Part shown: piece by piece, positions 46,953 through 58,870 of the stretch | Layout of the letters: every line of letters begins with the position of its first letter | How positions within the stretch are numbered: the first letter of the stretch is position 1 | Assembly (NCBI GenBank): GCA_903813345.2 | Contig: CAIIXF020000007.1 | Span: forward strand, 21,811,564-21,875,563 | DNA: 64,000 nucleotides | Reading direction: 5' to 3' | DNA from: Owenia fusiformis | Taxonomy: Eukaryota > Annelida > Polychaeta > Sabellida > Oweniidae | Translations under genes and position numbers: made by a program | The notes under the pieces: model-generated | What the model was told of the DNA's origin: nothing | Database searches by the model: none | What the model saw: only the letters and a program-made list of their open reading frames with translations

Positions 46953-47830
46953 CTCACACAGTGAGCCTATGGGATCGACCAGGCGTCCGTCCGTCCGTCC
47001 GTTGGTCCATCCGTCCGTCAACATTGGCCGCACAAATTAAAACTGCTATTCGGATTGAGTCACATGCACTTTCATTTTATGCATATCCATAATACCTATG
47101 TGACCTATCATCGCCATTTCCCAAGTTCGCCCGGTTTCCGAGAAATTGCTGATTTTGACGTCAAAAAGTCAAATTTTCTGTAAATACTAGACACTTTGTT
47201 GAAGTAGAACTTTAAAATAACTTGTAGTAGTTGCTGTAAATGCAACCTATGTCCTCTGAAGATTTCAAAGCTCTTGGAATTACTGTTTTTGGTGTTTACT
47301 CTATAAAATTTGACAAAAAGTAGGACTTCGTCATTTTCAGGAAACTTTCTCATGTATAAAGTCAATGGCAGGTTTTGTGATTGACAAGTTTCTCAAACTT
47401 TGCCTTATACTTGATCATTTCTTGCAATGAATTACATCATTACTAGATTTAAGCATTCCCTACATATTGCTCAATGTATGTCAGCATCAAGTTTTTACAG
47501 TTTTTGAGATATTTGACGTCAAAAAACAGTAAAAATAAGTTATTTTTCAACTTTTTTCAATTTGACCAATTGTTTTTGAAAATTATCTACAAGTTGCCAG
47601 GAGTTCAAATCTGACATTTGTTTTAGGATTTGACCTTTACTTGACCTTCAGTGACCTTCGAAAGGTCAAAAAAGTTGATTTTTCAAATTGATTTTTGGAT
47701 GTAAATTTTGGTCAGCTTAATCACAAAAGACCTTACTGAGCTCTGAATAAGTAAAATTTTCAAGGTCAAAGGTCATCAAACTAGGTCACACAACTGTGCT
47801 ATCTAAGTTTCTCAAAGTTTCTCAAAGTTT
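46953..47830. repeat. GTCC-bearing dispersed repeat with AAGGTCAA motifs
   Basis: It starts near GGCTCACACAGTGAGCC, a hairpin, followed by GTCCGTCCGTCCGTCCG (46984-47018). AGGTCAAA/TTTGACCTT motifs follow (TTTGACCTTTACTTGACCTT near 47630) and AGTTTCTCAA repeats at about 47812-47833. The 47560-47760 part is inverted relative to the array at 55800-56515, so both belong to one family. Confidence 0.6.
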
Positions 47831-47833
47831 CTC

Positions 47834-48779
47834 AGATGATTTATGTTGATCGGTTGAATATATTAGATTAGATAGGCGATTGATTTAAAGGTCCCAGGAA
47901 AAGTTTAAATCAGTTTTACTCACAGTGTAGTCTTTGTAGACAGCAAACATGGATGGAACAATATGACTTTCACTTAGAAAATAATCAGTGAACAACTGAC
48001 GATCTATAAATCTTAACTCTTTCTACTGGAATGGCGGATGTTGGACTTCATCCTGGCCCAGTAAGTATATGATATATTTCTGCGTGTTTATGTCACCACC
48101 AGAAATGCTGACATTATGTTACCACCAGAAGTGACGACATACTGTTCTGGTCTCCAACTTGACATGGTGTTCGGTAGTTGTTTTGAGGTTGATGTTCAGT
48201 GTCTGTAAGAAATGGCAGGTTATGATATTTTGCATGATAGTGCCTTGAATAGTATAATCATGGCACACTGTCTAATGAAACTTTGGGTATGTAGTAGGTG
48301 GCCATTTTGAAAAATGGCCACCATTTTTTTACATGTTTTACTATAGCTCGAAAAGTGGTGAAGCTATTTTGTTCATATTTGATATGTGAATACTCTAAGC
48401 ATGGCACATTGTCTAATGACACTCTGTGGAGTGGTAATACTTATAAGCCAAAGGCCAACATGAGTGTAATTTTGAATTTTAAATTTTATTTGTAATCACT
48501 TAAGAAATGTTCTGACATTTTCCGGAAATGGTTATCTTTCGAAATAAAATTGGTGCTCTTTTAATTTTCAAATATCCGCCATTCCAGTAGAAAGAGTTAA
48601 GATTTGTAGATCGTCAGTTGTTCACTGATTATTTTCTAAGTGAAAGTCATATTGTTCCATCCATGTTTGCTGTCTACAAAGACTACACTGTGAGTAAAAC
48701 TGATTTAAACTTTTCCTGGGACCTTTAAATCAATCGCCTATCTAATCTAATATATTCAACCGATCAACATAAATCATCT
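47834..48779. mobile_element. 946-bp element with 207-bp terminal inverted repeats carrying satellite units
   Basis: Arms 47834-48040 and 48574-48779 are near-identical inverted copies, starting AGATGATTTATGTTGATCGG and ending in GGAATGGCGGAT. The interior holds a copy of the TCACC/GGTGA stem-loop repeat (48090-48240). It also holds about one and a half units of the 135-bp satellite of PGAP3 intron 1 (AAAATGGCCACCATTTT, GCATGGCACACTGTCTAATG). Target duplications are not evident. Confidence 0.8.
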
Positions 48780-48968
48780 ACAGAAATGTACGTTGTCTCA
48801 TAAAATGAAGAAATAATTTAAGATGAGATCAAATATATATTTTCACACTTAAATAAAGTTTACGAGATTATGACTTTTAATTAATCATATTCAGTTTACA
48901 ATTGATTTTTTTACAATTGATTTCTTTATTGATTTTTCTTTGAAATGAACACAGTAATCGTTAGTTTA

Positions 48969-49533
48969 TCACACCAAACTAGTTCTTAGCCGTTCTTGCC
49001 AGTCCTACGAAAATGTCGTAAAACGGGCTCAATCTGGCTGCGGTCGGGATATATGTCTAAAATAATTAGCTACTTCGTTCATAAACAGTACTCAATATGT
49101 CCATCTCATTCGCAGTTCGTTCAGGTCGCACCACGTCGGTGTGCAACGTAGTATAAACCGTCCCTTAGTCTAGAAGGTCATCATGACCTGATTACAGAAC
49201 GGTATGGTCGCCATCGAATTTTGAATCGATTCAAAATTCTAAATCACATACCCCGTCCGGGAAAGTCCATTAAGTTCGTAAACAGACCGTAGAACGTTGT
49301 AGCTACGTTCATTCAGTTCGCACACAGTTTGAAACCGATTCGGAAACGTTTTGACGATCACCAGAAATTTTTTTAGCATGCTCTAAGTGCTGGAGGACCT
49401 ACTCGTTCTAGTAGTTTCATGAAGTTTGTAAACAGATCCCAAACGGTTCTTAGTGGGTTCTTAGTACGGCAAATCCGTTCGTGCACAGTTTAAGCCCGTT
49501 TTCGAGAACGTAGTGAGAACTAGTTTGGTGTGA
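48969..49533. mobile_element. 565-bp MITE with TA target duplication
   Basis: Ends TCACACCAAACTAGTTCT and AGAACTAGTTTGGTGTGA are perfect inverted repeats of 18 bp. TA flanks both (48967-48968 and 49534-49535). TA duplication suggests a Tc1/mariner-type non-autonomous element. The interior contains many TTCGTTC/GTTCGT-like words and no ORF. Confidence 0.7.
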
Positions 49534-49619
49534 TAGTAGGGTAAGCGAAACTGCAGTCACAACGTTCCTAGTGGCCAATTATTCGATAGATGTCAGGACC
49601 TTATGTAAAACATCTAAAA

Positions 49620-49985
49620 CGACCACGGTCGTCGTGGAGCTGTAGTGTAGGGACCAAGATAGTAGAAATGAAATGGAGTGTGTCCCGTAGGGGAATCGAA
49701 CCTAGGTCCCTCCGCTCATAAGTTTCATGCTATACCCCTGAGTCATAAGGGCTAACCACCACGTTTAGACTGAAGTAGTGACTTGCTATCAAGGGTCCTA
49801 ACACCAACCCATTGAAGGACAACGTCCCGTCCTAACTGGCACACGAGGACAATCACTTCTGACACCAATGTAACGACCCGAGGGCAGGTTCGTCCTAGGG
49901 CTGTAGTGTAACAAGCCGGCCAGATACTGGACATGAAAGGGAGCCTGTGCTAGCAATCTAAGAAATCGCACTATACGTTTCAAAT
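49620..49985 (-). repeat. tRNA-derived SINE-like repeat, partly duplicated
   Basis: On the minus strand 49675-49760 reads a tRNA-like unit: A-box TGACTCAGGGGTATAGC and B-box GGTTCGATTCC, with CCCTTA and TACGGG as weak acceptor pairing. GGAGCTGTAGTGTAGGGACC (49638) and GGGCTGTAGTGTAACAAGCC (49899) suggest a second diverged copy of the tail region. The ORFs at 49752-49983 (-) are in this repeat. Confidence 0.55.
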
Positions 49986-50284
49986 AACCATTTATTTGAT
50001 AGATGTCAGTTTATAATTGTAAAGCAAGGTAAATGTATATTCCTCATCCTCAAGAATCAACAACCTTTTTGAATCCTTTATCTAACTCGATAACGTCATG
50101 ATGCATCCATTTTATTGTTCTAACAGAGTGCAGTGACAGGTGGTCACTTGGAAATACCCTTCTTTGGCGAGATATTGGATAAGATAAGGTCCGGAAAGTC
50201 TGCCGATGTCAAGGTGCTGGTGACCACATTAAAGTTCACAAAAGTTTGAGTTGTCCTCACCCTCACAATCTAAGATATATTTAA

Positions 50285-53200
50285 TTATTTTTTCCGGCAG
50301 CAACAACTAGGAGTGCTCTTATTCACCATTGCTAGTTCATCTACGTCCTCTAGCGTCTGTGGCAGAGGTTGATTATGCGTCTCGGGTAAGAATAAAGCTA
50401 GGAAACCAACCAATATTGTCAACACACCAAAACACACCCCAGGGAACAACGGAAATACCTTTATCTAAAATAAATGAAAGAGCACGTAGTAGAAATTACG
50501 CAGTTATCATATGTATAGGCGTTGTTAAAATGGTATTTTAGACGAACTCTAAGTAGTAAGTACTTCAGAGTCAGCACATAAACTTGTATGGAGCTTAACC
50601 TTTAAGGAACCTACCACAAGAGCCGAATAAGGGGCTAAGACACCACCGAGTCTCGAGAAACAAGCGGATGCTCCAACACCAATATTTCTGAAATAAAAGC
50701 CAGTAAGACATTCGGTTAGAGGATGACGACACCATGGACCAATATCCTCGGGATAAAGCCATCATAAAGGTTCATAAAGACATAAACAGATCACCATTTG
50801 CTTGTTTTTCAATTATTTTGAAACTGCACACGAAACCTATTACAAGTTTTTTCCAAAGTACAACGAATGAGGATCCCTATTTTACATTGATTTTGATTTT
50901 GATCTTTAACATTATCCACAGCCGTGTACGGTGTATGAGGGTTGTCCCATAAGCCTTGAAATTATATTTACCTTATGTTTGTAGGATAGACCTCCGGTGC
51001 GTAGAGCCAGATTATGGTGAATGAACCTGTTATAGCAGCCTTTCCTAACATAACAACTATTGTCTTTATTGCTGACAGGGCAGCTCCAGAGTCTGCAAAA
51101 TAACCAACGAGGGTATAGTATCAATCGCATTGTAGTTGGATTAGTCAGGCACATATCTCCTTTGCTTTATACATAGGAATTTTGGTGCAAAGATGTGTAA
51201 AGAATATAAGCTTTATCTGATTTATTGGAGGTTTGTATTCGTTATTATTTTGGACTTGTCATTCCATTTGTTCAAGAAACAGTGGACATGGAGATCAACA
51301 ATAAAGTCTATAACTTCATTTGTTTATTTGTTGATTTACCTTTGTCATGAGTAGTAAGGAAAGGGCTAATAAACAAGGCTACACCAGCTATCCAATGTAG
51401 AACTATCACTGGTCGTTTCCTCCCAAATCTGAAATTAATCTGTCAGTTATGATATTTAATCAACGAAGCGTCAGTGTTCAAAATTTTCATAATTGTGTCA
51501 TAACAGTTTGCCATACTAGTATATATTTTCATAAATATAACATATTTCTTTCATTTCAAATTATAGATATTAGCCTAGGGCTAACCCAAACCATTCTTAT
51601 GGTATTCAACTGCTACCACAGATGAAGGAAGCGAGTGAACATGTCACAAATACCATTTTCATTTCGGCTCTATGAAGGGGAAAACCGTTTAATTCCCGGG
51701 TATTGTAACGCCCTTGATTGAAGCTAGACTACATCTTAGACTACATGGGAGTGTAAGGTATAACTGCAGAGATATATAGGCACCATTGATGTGACTAAGT
51801 CAATTTGTCTTGGAGCTTAGTGGAAAGCAATCGGCTGGATACTGAGGGGTCATATGTTCGATTCCTCTGAGGAAGACCGACTTTTTCATTTTCACATCAG
51901 CCCTCTATAACGAAGAATTCTATGTTTTCAGATCAACTTACTCACACTGTTACTGTAGCAGATGTAGGATAAACTTAACTTACTTGAGCATAGCAACCAT
52001 TGTTAGAATAACTGCAGGTACCTCAACTAGACCAGTAAGGGCAAAGTTAACATAAGGGTCTCCGTTAAGGGACGAGGTACTAAGGGACAACCCATAATAG
52101 ACCAAGCTATTCACAAACCTGTTGAAGAAATGAACACCTTTTTTTATGTTTCAAACTTTATAACATATTTATAAATTATACTTGGTGAATATCATTTTTA
52201 CATCTAGGGTACATATAATTGAGTATTAGAAGTATAATTAGTGTTATTTCATCTCGATTTGCAAGGTCTCAGTTGCGCCAACCTCATTGTATTATACATA
52301 ACCACATTGGAAGTTGAAGATGGTGTTACTTACCACATAGCCCAGAAAATGAAGGTGTAACGACGTATCATTGGGTGTAGAAAAAATGCAGATATGTTTA
52401 TTTTGGCTGCCATGGGGTCTTTGGGTTTAGTCTTGTCTGTTTTTGCTTTTGGAATATCAGCATTTGGCGTTTTATAACTATCACAGTCACTATCGCCGTG
52501 CATGTTTATGTTATATTCTAGAGGGGCGTTATTGTTGGGAACAAGTGGGGAATCTTTTAGAGAGTCTTCTATTTTAAAGTGTCGTTTATTAAACTTTGCT
52601 GCTCGTTTAAGTACTTCCAAAGCCTCGCTTGTCTTTCCATTTGCTACCAGCCAAGGTATAGACTCCTTCAGAAACCTACAATACAACAGAAAGCATATCG
52701 CAAAATGTAAATGTTCCAATGCGTCCAATGTGTAAGGCAGTCATACATATGGCTCTAGACATCATTCATTTTGTTCCTCTATTCTCAGACAGTTGGCGCT
52801 GTCTGATGCCAAGCGCTTGGAGAATATCACATATTTGATAATACGCATACTCACCAAAAGAAAGGTAACACAAGCAATGATACAAGAGATATGACCAGTT
52901 GTAAATATCGCCAATTGCGGATAACATATGCCAACAGTGCAAGAGAGGCCATCGCCAACCCCCAAGCACCGGAAGCCACCGTCCCCCCTATGGTTCTTAA
53001 TTCACTAGGAAACAGCTCTAACATCAGAATACTTCCCGATAGCAGCGTTCCCTTTAAAAAGATATGGATTGGCACATATTTGATGCTGCATCACTTCGAA
53101 GCATTACTTTCTTAGAAAGTGATAAACTCTTAAACTGAACTATTTAGTTTAACCTAAACTTAAACATAACGATTATACAATGAACAAGTAATGTAAACCG

Positions 53201-54342
53201 TCACCTGCTGGAAGATTCCAATGGCAAACCGCAATAGCATAAACATGAGGAAGCTCTGGGAGAACGAACAGATCACTCCGACAATGCCAAGCATAATAGC
53301 ACATATGAAGAACACAGGTTTCCTCCCAAACTTGTCAGATACGAAAGAGTTTAAAACACCACCGATAAACATTCCAATAGTAACCACCATCTGTGACGTG
53401 CTGGTAAACGTTATTTTTTCACAAACCAGATCCCACTAAAACAGATGGGTATAAGACCATAATATGGATAAAACGTTCCAAATTACTCTGTGTTAAACGA
53501 CGTGTTGAGATCTATGCTTTCAAAAACTACATAGCTGCTCTTACTGTAGTATGTAACCATTGTTGGCCTACATACATAGAAATACTTATATTGCTGAACC
53601 TATACAAACCTCTGTTATAATTGTTTCCCCATATATAGAATAATCATAACTCCACCCATTGGCGCATGGGACCGATATGTTTGATATTGCAACTACATGT
53701 ACATTAGGTGAACTACCATTCGATGTTAGGTTGTTTAAGCTTCTTGAGTACATTCGACACGATGAAAGCGTCTCTTGTCCACCAACTGTTTCGATAGGGA
53801 TATATTGACCTTTTCTGGTAATGTTTTTATAAATCAATGTATCTCCACTTCTGTTTTCAATTTCATCAATGTCATTAATGTAATCCAGTTTACAGTGATG
53901 ATCTGGTTCTGCACCTATAAAGACCAATATTTGCATAAGGATAGATCACTGGTGCATATAGTTATAAATTGGAAGTGTCCTGTATTAATTGCACACCAAA
54001 AAACGTTGTGTTTCATTCTAAATCATAAAAAGTGTTGATCTGGATCCAAGAATCGTTTTTGTTTATCTAGGCACTTTGCTCAATGGGATCAAATAAATTC
54101 ACACTTCAAGGTTTGGTGACTCAAAACGCTATCATTGTCTCACTGAAGGAAGAAAACTAATTACTAAACAAAAACGATGGAATCATTTACTCACCTAAAA
54201 ATACAATTCCCATTCCATGCCACGCGGGAGGGAAGCACACGAAAAAACTGATACAACAAAATGTAACCAACTGCCATCTATTTGCTTTTCCAAGACTTCC
54301 TAAAGCTTTATCTGTATCAATATCAGCAGCATACATCTCCAT
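50285..54342 (-). CDS. SLC22-family organic ion/carnitine-type transporter (ten exons)
   Basis: Exons in order are 54342-54195, 53914-53610, 53435-53205, 53051-52855, 52675-52334, 52118-51984, 51428-51340, 51092-50972, 50687-50615 and 50458-50285. They join in frame to 604 residues. This is a plasma-membrane major-facilitator protein with 12 predicted helices. Marks seen are AEPDHHC at the start of a large glycosylatable first loop, the MFS motif [12 protein letters not shown] after helix 2, and [12 protein letters not shown] with [10 protein letters not shown] before the central loop. KFGRKRP comes after helix 8, [11 protein letters not shown] after helix 10, and [18 protein letters not shown] at the end. 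The central cytosolic loop is long. The last acceptor was placed at AAAAG/GTATTT because the nearby AG would create a stop. Substrate cannot be assigned. A tRNA-like repeat sits between exons 6 and 7. Confidence 0.92.
51807..51877 (+). ncRNA. tRNA-like sequence in an SLC22 intron
   Basis: GTCTT at the start pairs with AAGAC at the end. It has AGCTTAGTGGAAAGC as a D-arm/A-box and TGTTCGATTCC as T-arm/B-box, 71 bases in all. Either a degraded tRNA gene or a SINE head; the anticodon arm is too irregular to assign. Confidence 0.45.
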
Positions 54343-55640
54343 TTTGAAATATTGTTCTTTTTATAGCATTTGTTCGAGATCGAGAAATAGTTCTAGATGT
54401 AATTTAAAAGATCAGGAATATTCACGGGTATACGAGTAATAGCTTCCACAAGGGTATATGAGGACACAAGTTCATTATCTAACTCTATTGCTTTTATCAC
54501 ATTGTATTTCTTATTTACTTATTTACATTTAAGATATTCAGCTGCGACGTTTGCAAGTATTAACTTTATTAACATTTACGGAAGCAATGGTAAACATAGT
54601 CCATGATCTGATGAGAAATCTTTTCCCACTGAAGAAAATCTTCATTCACCGAAACCCTGTTGAAACACGAAATGGGTTCAGCATCAGGGCTCGTCTATCT
54701 GGGCGAGGTATTACTAATCGAAACAATTTAACAGTATTTTAACTTAATTTACAATTGAGGGGTGGATACTAACCAACGTTAGTCCATGAATACTCAAAAA
54801 TCGGTCTTTAAAGAAAGGCTACCAACTACAACGTGGGGTGGACCTGACCAGATTGAATGTCAGTGAGGCGATATGTCACGGTATCTTGAGTAGCAACAAA
54901 TAGACATTGTTTAACCTGAAACATTCTGTGGTCCTAGCACATCAGATGGGAAGAGTTTTAACTATCAGTAAGTGTAATAGTTATCATGTACTAGATAGTA
55001 ATCATGTAATCATTTACTGCCTTAATGCCAATGCATTACATAAAAGGCAGATATTAGAACAGGTACACAAGATTTATGACCCCAATTAGATGAGATATGA
55101 GCTGGGATGAAAGATCTCATCCTTCAAGATCGGTCCTTCACTGCTTTTATAGCAGATCAATGTAGTGCAATGAATTACTCTTGGGCCAAGGATGGAAAGA
55201 TCTGGAAAATCCTAAATTTTGGGCTCTCCTAGACCGCCAAATCAAGCTCATATATCATGGCATCTCAGGGCTGGGAAGAAATGAGATGTCATGGTTTATC
55301 ATGATGAGATATTTGAATAAATCGCTAACTTCACCCAGACGCTCTAATTGACTTCACGCTAATATCCCCAGGTTGAGCCCGTGATAATGTGAAAGAAAAT
55401 TTCAGCGACTCGATTTGCCCTGTAAACTTATTAAACGTATTAAATTGATAAATTGGAACTGTTCTGAATTAGACCAAAGGAGAAAACGGATCTGTTTTTC
55501 AAATATAATAAGTCTATGGGGATCGATATGAACTCCATGGGGTAATTATATGGGTGGGACTTTGCCCCATTAATGTAATAAAAGTGTCTGTGATATAATC
55601 CAACAAGCTACATAATCATTAACTTCACAACAGAAAATCG
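54343..55640. other. Intergenic stretch upstream of the SLC22 gene
   Basis: Presumed promoter of the minus-strand transporter. The two small ORFs (54551-54742, 54907-55089) lack family features. Nothing else recognised. Confidence 0.45.
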
Positions 55641-55799
55641 TAGTTTATTAGGTAAGCAAGTAAATGAGCTTATTGTTTAATGTTTCAAAACTAGAGCCCC
55701 CATGTGGCATTTAAACAGCTTTGACATATAATTGTCTTACAAATTGTAACAAGGCATTAACATGACAAAATGTCACCACCTAGTTGCTCACAATATTAT

Positions 55800-56640
55800 G
55801 AGCTCAATCTTAAGTCAGATTTGAATTTCTGAGAACTTATAGATGATTTTGAAAAAATAAATTGGTCAATTTGAAGTTGAAAATAGACCATTTTTTACCC
55901 TGAGAAGTTCATTGAAGGTGAAATCTCAAATGTAAAGTCAGATTTGAACTTCTGGGAACTTGGAGATGATTCTGATTTTTGATTGATTGATTTTTAGAAG
56001 GTCATTGAAGGTCAAATATTTCATCTAATTGGGGTCATAAATCTTGTGTACCTGAAAAAATAAATTGGTCAATTTGAAGTTGAAAAAGACCATTTTTTAC
56101 CCTGAGAAGTTCATTGAAGATGAAATCTCAAATGTAAAGTCAGATTTGAACTTCTGAGAAGTTGGAGACGATTTTGAAAAAAAAATTGGACAATTTGAAG
56201 CAAGATGAAAAATGACCTTTTTGACTTTGAGAATGTCATTGAAAGTCAAGTTGAAAAAATACCTTTTTGACCTTTAATGACCTTTAGAAGGTCATTGAAG
56301 GTCAAATCTCAAATCTAGAGTCAGATTTGAACTTCTGATAACTTGTAGATGATTTTGAAAAGAAAATTGGTCAATTTGAATCAAGTTGAAAAAAATCTTT
56401 TTGACCTTTGTTAATCTTTTTTTACCTTGAAAGATCCATTGAAGGTCAAATCTTTAATATAAAGTCAGATTTGAACTTTTGAAAAATTATAGATGATTTT
56501 GAAAAAAAAGTCAGTCTAAACAGTATTTGTTAAGTTATTGGAAGTTGTAAGAATTTGTTACAGACGCCGATCGCCAACCGCCGACCGCCGTCAAAAACGG
56601 AGACCATAACAATATCTCACCACTATTTGGTGGTGACATA
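55800..56640. repeat. Degenerate tandem array with terminal hairpin
   Basis: AAAGTCAGATTTGAACTTCT recurs at about 55808, 55935, 56137, 56316 and 56462. It is embedded in larger units containing GGTCAATTTGAA, TGACCTTT and GAAGGTCATTGAAGGTCAAA. The array ends with GGCGGTTGGCG-like GC-rich text (inverse strand) and the hairpin TCACCACTATTTGGTGGTGA at 56616-56636. It is the same family as 46953-47830 and the stem-loop copies near 19.6 and 48.1 kb. Confidence 0.65.
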
Positions 56641-57305
56641 ATAAAAACATGTTTTCGAAACTTTTTTCTTTCATTTCAAAACATGTTTTTGTTCTAAGAG
56701 TCCTACAATTAATATCATAGATATACTAGAATGTAATAGAATTTTAAAATGACAATGCTTGAATAAAAAATTGGCCTAGAAGTGTTACAGTAAAAATATA
56801 ATATACACTAAGAATATGAAAAGGAATATCAATATTAGATTCTCATTCCTATAGCATTACCAGCACATATGGATACATAACTTGAAGCCATAGGATGTTT
56901 CTGTGAGGATCGCTGTCACAGAGAGAAACTCGCATTGAAGCTCAAAAGCACATTGAAATCATTTTTTGGTCAACTATTGAAATATCAATTAGTTAATTTA
57001 TTTGTCAACTATCGAAATATTATTAATTAGGATGAGAATTACACCTATTTGCCCTAGTATAACTCCATCCTTTACCTTATCTCTTCTAGGAACCACTGAG
57101 AATTCTAATCAATTCAATATTTTGTATGCAGTTTCTATGTTAATGCAATTTAATGAATTCTTTACCTGTAAAATACCTGTATTACATAATTAATGGTCTA
57201 TTTATTTTATTGTTTTAGTCTAAGATGTCATAATTATAGGGACAATTTTCAGTTGCTTGAAAAAGATATAAAGAATAAATCGAAATATTGCAAAACTAAA
57301 TCAAT

Positions 57306-58367
57306 TCAATATTTTGTTATGATGGTTTCAACATTATTTTTTCCTTCTGAAATATATAATTTTGATTTGCAGCAAAATGTTTCAAAACATGTTTTTCTAA
57401 ACTGCTTGTTAGCTGCCGAGTAGAGAACGAAATTGACAGAGCTGTTAAATACGATAAGATATGTAGAAACAGAATCGAAAACTTCATATCCATTCATGTA
57501 ATCGAAGTACTCCTCCAGACCCAATTTGGACCTAATGATATACCTTGTACAGAGCACGACGTCACACGTGACATACACAAACACGACCATAAGCAGGAGA
57601 GCCGTCATTTGATTTTCTTGCTTCTTACGTTTTATCATCTTCTCATTTTCTGCATCAGCTTGAACCGTCATAGCCGCAATTTTATTATTAGCCTGCCTCA
57701 CCCCTACAATGACCCTAATCGTAAGAATGATACAAAGTATACAAGGCAGGAAAAGTCCTACCCCTGTTTGAAATGAGTTGTATACAATATTGTAAACAGG
57801 ACTGTTCAATGGTCCTTTGATGATATCCATGACTATCTCACCATTCTCATTCGTTGGCCCAACTGCGTTGTTGAGAAGATTCTCGCCGAACACAAACAAG
57901 CTGACAAGATAAATCACCCCAATGCTAATCTTGGTGCGCTTGGAGGAACTCCATGTGATAACTTTCGTTGGCCAACATACCGCGATATATCGATAGGCAG
58001 TAAGCAATACCATCAGCCAATTCATGGCCATGATGAACACATAACCGATGGACAACATAATAAATACATAATAGATTCGGATTCCAAGATCGTTTTCATG
58101 GGCGGGAACAAACGAGGACTCGTTCGCCAACCAACACGTTTTGGGTAAACCGATGAGGAGATTGCCGAGATCTGCAACTGCCATCCAAGTTAAGATCATA
58201 CTGTTTGGATTTTTCATTTTAGGACGAGTTAGCACAACGATGTTCAGAATATTACATGTGATCCCAATTATACGAGTTATGAGACTCAGTAAGAAATTGA
58301 AATAAAAATTAAAAGTGTAATCAAAAGGTGTGTGGTCCGTTGACAACGGATGTGTGATATTAGTCAT
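57306..58367 (-). CDS. Class A (rhodopsin-like) GPCR, probable neuropeptide-type receptor
   Basis: A single exon encodes 353 residues with seven hydrophobic segments. The N-terminus has N-glycosylation sequons (NIT near residue 3). TM1 carries ITCNILNIVVLTRP and TM2 MAVADLGNLLIGL with the conserved Asp. The end of TM3 reads AYRYIAVCWP in place of DRY. TM7 reads NSSVNFVLYSAANKQFR in place of NPxxY, a form I associate with FMRFamide/myosuppressin-like and 'GPR139-like' invertebrate receptors. I see no cysteine at the usual start of TM3 (DLGIRIYYVFIM), so the canonical extracellular disulfide may be missing. The third loop is basic (KMIKRKKQENQ). The ligand is unknown. Intronless coding is common in expanded invertebrate GPCR sets. 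Confidence 0.88.
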   Translation of the reverse strand: MTNITHPLSTDHTPFDYTFNFYFNFLLSLITRIIGITCNILNIVVLTRPKMKNPNSMILTWMAVADLGNLLIGLPKTCWLANESSFVPAHENDLGIRIYYVFIMLSIGYVFIMAMNWLMVLLTAYRYIAVCWPTKVITWSSSKRTKISIGVIYLVSLFVFGENLLNNAVGPTNENGEIVMDIIKGPLNSPVYNIVYNSFQTGVGLFLPCILCIILTIRVIVGVRQANNKIAAMTVQADAENEKMIKRKKQENQMTALLLMVVFVYVTCDVVLCTRYIIRSKLGLEEYFDYMNGYEVFDSVSTYLIVFNSSVNFVLYSAANKQFRKTCFETFCCKSKLYISEGKNNVETIITKY

Positions 58368-58392
58368 GATTATGAGTTACACTTGTTATACA

Positions 58393-58653
58393 TTATTTAA
58401 TACACATTATCCTGTTTTGTGCATATGACTCATCCAAAAACGTTTCATAACTGTGTCTTTCGAAAGAGAGGCCATGGTAGGTAGATCCTTCAACGGTCCA
58501 GTCAATGTGGGTAGTTTTAGTGCTCGCGTATTCTGCTTGATCTTTCAATCTTTGCGATCCATCTAAAATGACGCCATCTATCCTCTTGTTTGCTCTTCCT
58601 AATTCATATGAACGTGAATACTTTATCTTAATCTTGTCTACGTACAGGGAAAT
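58393..58653 (-). CDS. Orphan terminal exon of an unrecognised protein
   Basis: On the minus strand a CGTTTTTCAG acceptor is followed by 86 codons and a TAA. The reading begins ISLYVDKIKIKYSRSYELGR and contains RIDGVILDGSQRLKDQ and THIDWTVEGSTYHGLSFE. Codon use and residue mix look coding, and there is no ATG at its start, so it would be the last exon of a gene. I could not find a preceding exon in the next 1 kb, which contains a TIR element and the mariner/LINE nest. It stops 26 bp before the GPCR start codon, so it is not the GPCR N-terminus unless splicing skips the stop. I do not recognise the family. Confidence 0.5.
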   Translation of the reverse strand: MSLYVDKIKIKYSRSYELGRANKRIDGVILDGSQRLKDQAEYASTKTTHIDWTVEGSTYHGLSFERHSYETFLDESYAQNRIMCIK

Positions 58654-58870
58654 CTGAAAAACGTTAAACGTTTGACATTATTTCGTTGTTTAAATTTTTG
58701 TTGAAGACTTTGAAAACAAACACCACATCTAATTCGTTATTTCATTTATACGATCAAGTCTTCCCTTTCTCCGCACCACACCAGAAAAAATTCTCGGAAT
58801 TCATGCTTTGAAAACATGAATTGAACTGAAAGCTTACACAGGATTATTTTAAGTGCTTGTACACGGGATG

